Assembly (NCBI RefSeq): GCF_000374585.1
Contig: NZ_KB894653.1
Location: 62,001-126,000 of the forward strand
Source of the DNA: Phocaeicola barnesiae DSM 18169 = JCM 13652
GTDB lineage: Bacteria > Bacteroidota > Bacteroidia > Bacteroidales > Bacteroidaceae
Direction of reading: 5' to 3'
DNA: 64,000 nucleotides
This document shows, piece by piece, positions 57,503 to 64,000 of the stretch; positions within the stretch are counted from its first letter, which is position 1; every line of letters begins with the position of its first letter. The position numbers and the translations under genes were made by a program. Below the pieces are notes generated by a model. That model saw nothing but the letters and a program-made list of their open reading frames with translations. It had not been told where the DNA came from and did not search any database.

Positions 57503-59107
57503 ATGGCAAATTTAGATCTTACTAAGTACGGTATCACTGGTACCACTGAGATTGTACACAATCCTTCTTACGATGTATTGTTCGCAGAAGAAACAAAAGC
57601 TGGTTTGGAAGGCTTCGAAAAAGGTCAGGTAACTGAACTGGGTGCAGTAAACGTAATGACTGGTATCTACACTGGTCGTTCTCCTAAAGATAAATTCTTG
57701 GTAAAAGACGCTACAAGTGAAAATACTGTATGGTGGACTTCAGAAGAATATAAAAACGATAACAAGCCTGTAACTACAGAAACTTGGAATGTATTGAAAG
57801 ACTTGGCTGCAAAAGAATTGTCTAACAAGAAATTGTATGTTGTAGATGGTTATTGCGGTGCCAACGAAGCTACTTGCTTGAAAGTTCGTTTCATCATGGA
57901 AGTTGCATGGCAGGCTCACTTTGTAACTAACATGTTCATCCGTCCTTCTAAGGAACAGTTGGAAAACTTCGAACCTGATTTCGTTGTTTACAACGCTTCT
58001 AAGGCTAAAGTTGAAAACTACAAGGAACTGGGTCTGAACTCAGAAACTGCAGTTGTCTTCAACTTGACTACTAAGGAACAGGTTATCCTGAACACTTGGT
58101 ACGGTGGTGAAATGAAGAAAGGTATGTTCTCTATGATGAACTACTTCAACCCGTTGCGTGGTATCGCTTCTATGCACTGCTCTGCTAACACTAACATGGA
58201 CGAAACTGAATCAGCTATCTTCTTCGGTTTGTCTGGTACTGGTAAGACTACTTTGTCTACAGACCCGAAACGTAAGTTGATCGGTGATGACGAACACGGA
58301 TGGGATAACGAAGGTGTATTCAACTACGAAGGTGGTTGCTACGCTAAGGTTATCAACCTGGATAAGGAATCTGAACCGGATATCTACAACGCTATCAAAC
58401 GTGACGCTCTGTTGGAAAACGTAACAGTAGACGCTAACGGTAAGATTGACTTCGCTGATAAGAGCGTAACTGAAAACACTCGTGTTTCTTATCCTATCCA
58501 CCACATTGAAAACATCGTTAAACCGGTTTCTAAGGGTCCTCACGCTAAGCAGGTTATCTTCTTGTCTGCTGATGCATTCGGTGTATTGCCTCCTGTATCT
58601 ATCCTGAACCCGGCTCAGGCTCAGTACTACTTCCTGTCAGGATTTACTGCTAAGTTGGCTGGTACAGAACGTGGTATCACTGAACCGACTCCGACATTCT
58701 CTGCTTGCTTCGGTGCTGCTTTCTTGAGCTTGCATCCTACTAAATATGCAGAAGAACTGGTTAAGAAGATGGAAATGACTGGTGCTAAGGCTTACTTGGT
58801 TAACACTGGTTGGAACGGTACTGGCAAGCGTATCTCTATCCGCGATACTCGTGGTATCATCGACGCTATCCTGGACGGTTCTATCGACAAGGCTCCTACT
58901 AAGGTTATTCCTTACTTCGACTTCGTTGTTCCGACTGAATTGCCGGGTGTTGATCCGAAGATCCTTGATCCTCGTGATACTTACGCTGACGCTGCTCAGT
59001 GGGACGAAAAAGCTAAAGACTTGGCTGGTCGTTTCATCAAGAACTTCGCTAAGTTCACTGGAAACGAAGCTGGTAAGGCTTTGGTTGCTGCTGGTCCGAA
59101 GTTGTAA
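57503..59107 (+). CDS. pckA: Phosphoenolpyruvate carboxykinase (ATP)
   Basis: A 534-residue enzyme of the ATP-dependent type. Hallmarks are [21 protein letters not shown], the kinase loop [16 protein letters not shown] (Walker A) and the following metal site LIGDDEHGW, then [14 protein letters not shown] and [11 protein letters not shown]. It interconverts oxaloacetate and phosphoenolpyruvate with ATP; in succinate-forming anaerobes it usually works toward oxaloacetate, conserving ATP, upstream of the fumarate reductase. The codon use is strongly biased like frdCAB, which suggests high expression. It has its own promoter and a strong terminator. Confidence 0.98.
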   Translation: MANLDLTKYGITGTTEIVHNPSYDVLFAEETKAGLEGFEKGQVTELGAVNVMTGIYTGRSPKDKFLVKDATSENTVWWTSEEYKNDNKPVTTETWNVLKDLAAKELSNKKLYVVDGYCGANEATCLKVRFIMEVAWQAHFVTNMFIRPSKEQLENFEPDFVVYNASKAKVENYKELGLNSETAVVFNLTTKEQVILNTWYGGEMKKGMFSMMNYFNPLRGIASMHCSANTNMDETESAIFFGLSGTGKTTLSTDPKRKLIGDDEHGWDNEGVFNYEGGCYAKVINLDKESEPDIYNAIKRDALLENVTVDANGKIDFADKSVTENTRVSYPIHHIENIVKPVSKGPHAKQVIFLSADAFGVLPPVSILNPAQAQYYFLSGFTAKLAGTERGITEPTPTFSACFGAAFLSLHPTKYAEELVKKMEMTGAKAYLVNTGWNGTGKRISIRDTRGIIDAILDGSIDKAPTKVIPYFDFVVPTELPGVDPKILDPRDTYADAAQWDEKAKDLAGRFIKNFAKFTGNEAGKALVAAGPKL

Positions 59108-59133
59108 TTTGCAAGAATTAACGCTAAATAATG

Positions 59134-59168
59134 AAAAAGGAGTTCCGATTTTCGGGACTCCTTTTTTT
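59134..59168 (+). terminator. Terminator of pckA
   Basis: A stem of up to 15 bp (59134-59148 with about 59152-59166) with a short loop runs into seven Ts. Its T-run overlaps the -33 element of the next promoter. Confidence 0.85.
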
Positions 59169-59196
59169 GTTTCTTCTTTTAATCCCGTTATATTTG
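59166..59196 (+). promoter_or_regulatory. Promoter of the small lipoprotein gene
   Basis: TTTG at 59166-59169, a 19-base spacer and TATATTTG at 59189-59196, a perfect match. The ATG follows 31 bases later. Confidence 0.75.
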
Positions 59197-59227
59197 CAGA
59201 AAGTGCTTTATTATATAATCGATAACT

Positions 59228-59605
59228 ATGAAAAGATATCTTATTATTTCCTTATCTGTTGTAGTGCTCTTGTGCTTTTCTGCGTGTCATTCAGCTGACA
59301 GTCGTGTTGATGGTTTAAAGAATTTTGTGGAAGAAATTAGGAAAGAAAGTCAGGGATATACCTCAGAGCAGTGGAAAAAAGCGAATGAGCGTTTTAACCG
59401 GTTATTGGATGAAATTAAGTCATATGATGATTTGACAAAAGAAGAGTTGGAAGAACTGGGTAAGGTGCAAGGGCAATATGCTGCTACCGTTCTTCAGAAT
59501 TGTGGTGAGGTTCTTTTTGAGCAGTTGGAAGAAACCGGAGTTGCTTTAGACAGCCTGGAAGTAGGAGTTGAGAAAGGTTTGGTTGAGAGTCAGGAATACG
59601 AATAA
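59228..59605 (+). CDS. Small lipoprotein, helical (DUF6565-like)
   Basis: A 125-residue protein with a lipoprotein signal (MKRYLIISLSVVVLLCFSAC, cysteine at 20). The mature part is charged and predicted helical: SRVDGLKNFVEEIRKES, SEQWKKANERFNRLLDEIKS and LTKEELEELGKVQGQYAATV. The EQWKKANERF pattern recalls small Bacteroidetes lipoproteins such as DUF6565; that link is from memory and weak. Function unknown. It is followed after 26 bases by the nitroreductase gene, which probably shares its promoter. Confidence 0.75.
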   Translation: MKRYLIISLSVVVLLCFSACHSADSRVDGLKNFVEEIRKESQGYTSEQWKKANERFNRLLDEIKSYDDLTKEELEELGKVQGQYAATVLQNCGEVLFEQLEETGVALDSLEVGVEKGLVESQEYE

Positions 59606-59631
59606 TATTTATAACATAACTATCATTGATT

Positions 59632-60279
59632 ATGAACTATTTGAGAGCTATTGCAGGCTTTTTATGCTTGTGCACAGTAGCAGGGTGTACTTCTTCTGTT
59701 TCACAACAGGAAACTGTAAAGGGTGTTGAAGGTATGAGCCAGTCGGAAGCTGTTGTTAAAACTATCATGGAACGTCGAAGCATACGGAAGTACAAACCGC
59801 AGCCGGTAGAACGGGAGAAGATGCAGACGATTGTGGAATGTGGTGTCAATGCACCGAATGCTATGAACCGTCAGCCGTGGGAAGTTCGTGTAGTGGATAA
59901 TCCGGATTTCATTAATGGGGTAACGGAACTGTATAAGAAAGAGCAACCGAAAGCAGCTGAGGACCCGAATTTCAAGAATATGTTCCGTAATGCGCCAACC
60001 GTAGTTTTTATAGGCCGGGATGTACAGTCAGGTTCGGCAGAATTTGACTGTGGTCTGCTCAGTGAGAACATGATGCTGGCTGCCCAGTCCATGGGCATCG
60101 GCAGTTGTTGCCTGGGAAGTCCGGCAGCCTTCATGCGGAGTCCGGCGGCAGCCGAATACCTGAAGCAGCTCGGTTTCAGCGAAGGCTATGAACTGCTGTA
60201 CTGCATAGCTTTCGGTTATCCCGATGAAGCCCCCGCAGCTAAGCCCCGTGACCTGACGAAAATCAAATTCGTGGAATAA
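59632..60279 (+). CDS. Nitroreductase family protein with lipoprotein signal
   Basis: From the ATG at 59632 the protein has 215 residues. The N-terminus MNYLRAIAGFLCLCTVAGC is a lipoprotein signal with the lipobox cysteine at 19. The rest is a nitroreductase: MERRSIRKYKPQPVEREKMQTIVECGVNAPNAMNRQPWEVRVV (the R-R-S-x-R-x-Y and A-P-x-x-x-N-x-Q-P-W signatures for FMN binding) and MMLAAQSMGIGSCCLGSPAAF. These enzymes use FMN and NAD(P)H. A lipid-anchored periplasmic version would be unusual because both cofactors are normally cytoplasmic. It lies after the small lipoprotein and before the tandem repeats. Confidence 0.88.
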   Translation: MNYLRAIAGFLCLCTVAGCTSSVSQQETVKGVEGMSQSEAVVKTIMERRSIRKYKPQPVEREKMQTIVECGVNAPNAMNRQPWEVRVVDNPDFINGVTELYKKEQPKAAEDPNFKNMFRNAPTVVFIGRDVQSGSAEFDCGLLSENMMLAAQSMGIGSCCLGSPAAFMRSPAAAEYLKQLGFSEGYELLYCIAFGYPDEAPAAKPRDLTKIKFVE

Positions 60280-60320
60280 AAAGGGGAAGTATAATAAACA
60301 GTTAGAGTTTATAAGCCAAA

Positions 60321-60642
60321 AGTTAGTCTACACCAGATTGGGCAGGGACTAGTTATCAGGTTGATTGACTGGAATCCTAATTAGTCCCGGCCTTAGTTTA
60401 AGCGGAGAAGTGGGTCCCGGTGAAAGTTAGTCTACGCCAGATTGGGCAGGGACTAGTTATCAGGTTGATTGACTGGAATCCTAATTAGTCCCGGCCTTAG
60501 TTTAAGCGGAGAAGTGGGTCCCGGTGAAAGTTAGTCTACGCCAGATTGGGCAGAGACTAGTTATCAGGTTGATTGACTGGAATACTAATTGGTCCCGGCC
60601 TTAGTTTTGAGGCGAAGGAGCGGAGAAGTGGGTCCCGGCGAA
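60321..60642. repeat. Three tandem 104-bp repeats
   Basis: Units start at 60321, 60425 and 60529. Units 1 and 2 differ at a single base (60331-60340 region); unit 3 has a few changes and a 10-base insertion. Each holds an 11-bp inverted repeat (60345-60355 with 60378-60388 in unit 1, GGGACTAGTTA type). No open frame or spacer structure suggests coding or CRISPR. The third unit runs into the palindrome at 60604-60716. The repeats lie between the nitroreductase stop and the convergent LTA-synthase-like gene. Confidence 0.9.
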
Positions 60643-60716
60643 AAGAAGCGCAGGCTGTTTGAGCGAAGCGAGTTCCTGCGCTTCCGACGGGAAACGCTTC
60701 GCAGCCGCCTCAAAAC
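60604..60716. repeat. 113-bp imperfect palindromic element
   Basis: Outer arms of 11 bp (60604-60614 with 60706-60716, GTTTTGAGGCG and its complement) are perfect. A middle stem pairs the GAAGTGGGTCCCG and CGGGAAACGCTTC segments imperfectly. The inner stem GAAGCGCAGG (about 60645-60654) pairs with CCTGCGCTTC (about 60675-60684). Together they give a long cruciform-like fold. It shares GCGGAGAAGTGGGTCCCGG with the tandem units. Confidence 0.75.
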
Positions 60717-60744
60717 GGAAGCCGGCGGTTTTTCTTTTTGTTAC

Positions 60745-60774
60745 CTTTTTCTTTTTGTCGTCAAAAAGAAAAAG
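60745..60774. other. A/T-rich hairpin near the LTA-synthase-like gene
   Basis: CTTTTTCTTTTTG (60745-60757) and its exact complement (60762-60774) form a 13-bp stem with loop TCGT, just downstream of the minus-strand gene ending at 60787. It has no T-run on the minus strand but is the likely transcript end. Confidence 0.5.
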
Positions 60775-60786
60775 TAAAGAGAGAGA

Positions 60787-62604
60787 TTACCTCCTCCCCA
60801 AATCATCATACGAACTTTGCAGGATAGCCTTCCCCAGCTTCAGACGGCGTTCACTGGGCACAGGTTCATCCATAACCGTTTGTCCGGAGTTATTGTCCAG
60901 TACAGTTACCCCGGTACTGTCGATGAAAGCTACCCCATTGTTATACGTATAATAAGCAAAAGGATAGGTATATTCCTTGCCCAAAACATTCCGGCTGAAA
61001 TTGAATTCCTGGTGCTCCATGCCTAATTGTCCCAGCAGTGTGGCCACCAGATCCGTCTGGTTCATCAGCTTGTCTACCACCATCGGTTGTTTGACGGCTC
61101 CACCCAACCAGAGCATCGGGATGTGGTGGATGCGTGGAGACTGAGCAAAACCTTCGCGCGGGTAGTAGAAACCGTGGTCCGGCAGGCAGATTATCAGCAA
61201 GTCCTTCCACTGGGGAAGCTGTTTCATCCGGTCGATGAACTTGCCCAGACAATCGTCTGTAAAGGCGAAAGCGTTCGGTATGTTCTCGTTCAGGCGGTGG
61301 TAAGGCACCTCGAACGGTTCGTGGCTGCTCAGGGTCAGGAAAGCCGTGTGCCAAGGCCCGGTCTTCCGTTCCTTCAGGACATTATACAGGTAATCGAAGG
61401 TTACATCATCGTTTACTCCCCAGGCATTCTGGTGTTGCGACAGCGGGAAATCTACATCGGCAGTCAGTTTCTGGTAACCGCTGCCCAACAGGTAACTCTT
61501 CATGTTGGTGAAGTTGATGTCACCCCCGTACAGGAAATCGGTCTGATACCCCTCTTTCACCAGTTTCTCGGCCAGGGCGGGTAGGGTACGGCTCTTGGCC
61601 GGAATCTTCATGACAGAGAGGGTGGGGAAGCTCTGGTAACCGCTGAATGTGCAGAGCGTACCGCGGTCGGTACGGAAGCTGTTGGCATAGCAGTTCGTAA
61701 AGAAGATACCTTCTTTCGCCAGACGGTTCAGGTTCGGACTGACATCCGGCACTCCCCCCAGCGGCTCTACAAATACACCTCCGAAGCCTTCCATCAGGAT
61801 GACCAGGATATTCGGACGGCGGGTATTCAGCAGTTCTACGGTGTTTTCTCCTTGGGTAGGATAAAGCCCTTCAAACAGTGATTTCCGTTCTTCCTCCGGG
61901 AAGAAATCGAACATCTCCTCGTATTTCTGGGTTTTCCCGGCTGAGGCCAACAGGCTGAAGGCCGGATTTACAGCCGAATGGTTCAGGAATTCATCGTTGC
62001 AGAAGTAAGCCTGTCCGATGTTGGAAGTCGATTCGGTGACGCCGCCCCGGATGATGATGAACAGTACACCTCCCAGCAGCAGGGTGAGGCCGGTCCCAGC
62101 CAGACGTTGGCGGGCAGCTTCCAGTTTTTGGGGAGTGACAGTAAACCACCACAGGCTCAGCAGGGCTGCCAGTATCAGGATAAATACGATGCGTAGGGCG
62201 ATGAATCCGGCCGATACGCTGGCCATGGCATTCTTGGGCGAGTCCAGGTACTGGAAGATGGAAGCGTCCAGCTTGAACCCCCAGAAAGGGTATAGGCTCA
62301 TGTCGGCAATGCCGATACAGCTTACTATCAAAGCGATGAGCAGGTAGTAGCCGCCCAGTATCTTCCGGAGCGGTACGCGCTTCAGCCAGAAGCTGATGAG
62401 GATAACCAGCCACGGGATGGCAGTCAGGTAACCGGCAGTAGCGGCGTCCAGGCTGGCACCGTGATACAGTACCCGGAAATAGTCAGCCAGTGCCGTGCCT
62501 TTTCCGATGGCTCCGTTGTAGAGCATGAATAGCGGTTTCTGCAGGAGGAAGCCTCCCCAGAAACTCAGAAATATCAGCAGTAGAAATACGATTCTTTTTT
62601 TCAT
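60787..62604 (-). CDS. LTA synthase-like membrane protein (alkaline-phosphatase/sulfatase fold)
   Basis: A 605-residue protein with about five N-terminal transmembrane segments (residues 5-25, 57-75, 84-103, 130-156 and 170-188) and an extracytoplasmic sulfatase-fold domain from about 260. Metal and catalytic residues are in NILVILMEGFGG (E272), SFRTDRGTLCTF (T312, the nucleophile position) and CLPDHGFYY, and SSHEPFEVPYH is typical. LTA synthases move glycerolphosphate to lipid anchors. This bacterium has no lipoteichoic acid, so another phosphoglycerol or related transfer is likelier; the substrate is unknown. It lies 9 bases after the RNase H gene and shares its promoter. Confidence 0.88.
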   Translation of the reverse strand: MKKRIVFLLLIFLSFWGGFLLQKPLFMLYNGAIGKGTALADYFRVLYHGASLDAATAGYLTAIPWLVILISFWLKRVPLRKILGGYYLLIALIVSCIGIADMSLYPFWGFKLDASIFQYLDSPKNAMASVSAGFIALRIVFILILAALLSLWWFTVTPQKLEAARQRLAGTGLTLLLGGVLFIIIRGGVTESTSNIGQAYFCNDEFLNHSAVNPAFSLLASAGKTQKYEEMFDFFPEEERKSLFEGLYPTQGENTVELLNTRRPNILVILMEGFGGVFVEPLGGVPDVSPNLNRLAKEGIFFTNCYANSFRTDRGTLCTFSGYQSFPTLSVMKIPAKSRTLPALAEKLVKEGYQTDFLYGGDINFTNMKSYLLGSGYQKLTADVDFPLSQHQNAWGVNDDVTFDYLYNVLKERKTGPWHTAFLTLSSHEPFEVPYHRLNENIPNAFAFTDDCLGKFIDRMKQLPQWKDLLIICLPDHGFYYPREGFAQSPRIHHIPMLWLGGAVKQPMVVDKLMNQTDLVATLLGQLGMEHQEFNFSRNVLGKEYTYPFAYYTYNNGVAFIDSTGVTVLDNNSGQTVMDEPVPSERRLKLGKAILQSSYDDLGRR

Positions 62605-62613
62605 GACAGTGAT

Positions 62614-63243
62614 TTATTTGCGGCCGAAATCGGCGGGAACTTCTCCCCAGCGTTCGGTTTCCCATTTCAGCAGAGGAGTGGTGTAAGTATGTGTCCGGAG
62701 CCAGTTCTCGGCCCGTTCGATGAGCTGGAAAAGCTGCTCGGTCTTTGGGGTACGCTCCAGTTTGGTCTTGCATTTTTTCTGGCGGACCCAGCTCAAGGCA
62801 TTTCGGCTGTCGGAATAGATGGGCATCTGCAGGTTCTTTTGCTGCAGCAGGGCCAGTCCGTGTACGATGGCGAGGAACTCTCCGATGTTGTTCGTCCCGT
62901 GTACCGGTCCGAAATGGAAGACCTCCTGTCCGGTCTGCAGATAGACTCCCCGGTATTCCATGGGACCGGGATTCCCGCTGCAAGCAGCATCTACGGCCAG
63001 ACAGTTCAGATCGAATCCTTCGGGCAGTTGAGGCTCTCCTACGGGTTTCTGAGCCTTCTCCTTCGACGGATGTAGGTAATGATGAGCGGGAGAAGCCAGT
63101 GCGGCTTCCGCTTCTTCACGGGTCTCGAACGATTTGTAGAGGGCTCCCGCGTAGTTCTTTATCTGAAGCTGGCAGTCTGTCCAGGAGGTATACACTCCGG
63201 GGTTGACGCCTTTCCATACAACGTAATATTTCTGTTTGGCCAT
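62614..63243 (-). CDS. rnhA: Ribonuclease HI with N-terminal viroplasmin domain
   Basis: The protein has 209 residues from the ATG at 63243; an extension to 63264 would cross the -7 box at 63262-63269. The N-terminal viroplasmin/Caulimovirus-like domain is MAKQKYYVVWKGVNPGVYTSWTDCQLQIKNYAGALYKSFETREEA, which binds RNA/DNA hybrids in eukaryotic RNase H1. The RNase H core has AVDAACSGNPGPMEYRGV, TNNIGEFLAIVHGLAL, IYSDSRNALSWV and a late acidic residue. It removes RNA from hybrids. The domain order matches eukaryotic RNase H1. It is followed closely by the LTA-synthase-like gene. Confidence 0.92.
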   Translation of the reverse strand: MAKQKYYVVWKGVNPGVYTSWTDCQLQIKNYAGALYKSFETREEAEAALASPAHHYLHPSKEKAQKPVGEPQLPEGFDLNCLAVDAACSGNPGPMEYRGVYLQTGQEVFHFGPVHGTNNIGEFLAIVHGLALLQQKNLQMPIYSDSRNALSWVRQKKCKTKLERTPKTEQLFQLIERAENWLRTHTYTTPLLKWETERWGEVPADFGRK

Positions 63244-63261
63244 GTGTGGTATTTTGATGGA

Positions 63262-63269
63262 CAAAAGTA
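63262..63269 (-). promoter_or_regulatory. -7 box of the rnhA unit
   Basis: The minus strand reads TACTTTTG, a perfect -7 box, 18 bases upstream of the ATG at 63243. It supports that start. Confidence 0.55.
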
Positions 63270-63358
63270 CGAAATTTAGTTGTTGGGTTCTTTTAATTTT
63301 ACGTTTTTTAGTTCGTTGATGTACGCTGTAGGGGCAGAGTCGGTCAGTCCGGAAACGC

Positions 63359-63386
63359 CAAAAGCCCGGTTGTGGCCGGGCTTTTG
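63359..63386 (-). terminator. Terminator of argS
   Basis: A perfect 11-bp stem (CAAAAGCCCGG with CCGGGCTTTTG) and a 6-base loop lie about 20 bases after the argS stop. The A and T ends make it usable on both strands. Confidence 0.75.
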
Positions 63387-63408
63387 TATAAAAAAGAGAT
63401 GTCTGAAA

Positions 63409-64000
63409 TTACATGCGTTCCGGAACTTCGATTCCCAGCAGACCCATCGCCAGTTTCACTACCTTGCCTACGTTCTGGCTCAGTGCAAGGCGGAATATCT
63501 TCACGGCTTCGTTTTCTTCACGCAGGATGCTGAAGTCGTGGTAGAACTGGTTGTATTCCTTCACCAGGTCGTACGCATAGTTTGCCAGGATAGACGGGTT
63601 GTAGTCTGTTCCGGCCTGTGCCACTACGTTGGTGAAATCGGCCAGCATCTGGATGAGGCCCTCTTCCTTGGTGCTCAGTTCGATGCCGGTCGGGATAACA
63701 GCCGGAATGCTGATACCTGCCTCGGCAGCCTTCCGCAGGATAGACTGGATACGTGCGTAGGTATACTGGATGAACGGACCGGTATTTCCGTTGAAGTCGA
63801 TGGATTCCTTCGGATTGAAGGTCATGTTCTTGCGGGCATCCACTTTCAGGATGAAGTATTTCAAGGCACCCAGACCCACGATGCGGGCGATGTCATCAGC
63901 CTCTTCCTTCGTCAAGCCGTCCAGCTTGCCCAGTTCGTTGCTGGTTTCCTTGGCAGTTTCTATCATGGCTTCCATCAGGTCGTCGGCATCTACTACCGTA
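63409..64000 (-). CDS. argS: Arginyl-tRNA synthetase, C-terminal part (cut by window edge)
   Basis: The minus-strand frame is open to the end of the window and stops at 63409, giving the last 197 or so residues. It contains ADDIARIVGLGALKYFILKVDARKNMTFNPKESIDFNGNTGPFIQYTYARIQSIL, the end of the class I catalytic fold with the N-T-G-P-F-I-Q-Y-x-x-A-R hallmark of ArgRS, and the helical anticodon-binding domain (KEYNQFYHDFSILREENEAVKIFRLALSQNVGKVVKLAMGLLGIEVPERM), ending in the typical G-I-x-x-P-E-R-M. It charges arginine tRNAs, including the tRNA-Arg(CCU) at 51 kb. The N-terminal half lies outside the window. Confidence 0.96.
   Translation of the reverse strand, partial: TVVDADDLMEAMIETAKETSNELGKLDGLTKEEADDIARIVGLGALKYFILKVDARKNMTFNPKESIDFNGNTGPFIQYTYARIQSILRKAAEAGISIPAVIPTGIELSTKEEGLIQMLADFTNVVAQAGTDYNPSILANYAYDLVKEYNQFYHDFSILREENEAVKIFRLALSQNVGKVVKLAMGLLGIEVPERM

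Noticed and set aside
60321..60642. CRISPR array
   Set aside because: The 104-bp units are contiguous, with no unique spacers between short repeats, and no cas genes are present.
60604..60716. Insertion sequence remnant
   Set aside because: There is no transposase fragment and no visible target duplication; only the palindromic structure can be supported.

Overview
This window looks like a stretch of chromosome from a gut-type member of the Bacteroidales (Bacteroides or Phocaeicola-like). The evidence is the TTTG / TAnnTTTG promoter boxes in front of many genes, an ECF sigma factor / FecR anti-sigma / TonB-dependent receptor / DUF4249 locus, a fused SecDF, and a type B fumarate reductase next to other anaerobic central-metabolism genes. 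No insertion sequence, prophage, integrase or CRISPR array is visible. The content is mostly housekeeping with a few accessory loci and several structured intergenic repeats.

Layout. 1-15.2 kb is almost all minus strand: panE (cut by the window edge), ychF, a small exported protein, polA (divergent from a polyprenyl diphosphate synthase), the run uvrC-dtd-mazG-deoC, mnmG-apt with a perfect parS-like palindrome between them, ybeY, and a fused SpmA/SpmB-type membrane protein. 15.2-25.9 kb is plus strand: a DUF3810 membrane metallopeptidase-like protein, a GNAT-like protein, parE-coaD-S41 protease, and frdCAB (fumarate reductase/succinate dehydrogenase). A promoter-plus-terminator pair at 26.0-26.1 kb may mark a small RNA. 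dprA and a thioesterase follow on the minus strand, then dus and the sigma/anti-sigma/receptor/lipoprotein locus (28.7-33.8 kb).

33.8-47.6 kb carries a DUF2851 protein, dapB-lepB-lepB paralogue-wbqC (the second signal peptidase has lost both catalytic residues), a large exported GH2 beta-galactosidase, and a run of two rhomboid proteases, an endonuclease/phosphatase-family protein and an M3 peptidase lipoprotein. 47.8-64 kb holds secDF, tRNA-Arg(CCU), korAB (2-oxoacid:ferredoxin oxidoreductase), an exported S9 peptidase, pckA, a small lipoprotein, a nitroreductase with a lipoprotein signal, a tandem-repeat/palindrome region, an LTA-synthase-like membrane sulfatase-fold protein, an RNase HI with an N-terminal viroplasmin domain, and the 3' end of argS.

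How the genes fit together. pckA (PEP/oxaloacetate), frdCAB (fumarate to succinate with a quinol) and korAB (succinyl-CoA/2-oxoglutarate with ferredoxin) are parts of the succinate-forming anaerobic metabolism typical of the group. The polyprenyl synthase may supply the quinone tail. lepB, secDF, two rhomboids, and several exported or lipidated peptidases form an envelope and export theme. polA, uvrC, dprA, parE and the parS-like site serve DNA maintenance.

The items most worth a second look are the catalytically dead-looking LepB paralogue, the 16-bp parS consensus between mnmG and apt, a family of AAACGAACGTTCGTTT-type palindromes present in two distant intergenic regions, three near-identical 104-bp tandem units running into a 113-bp imperfect palindrome, and the candidate small RNA downstream of frdB.
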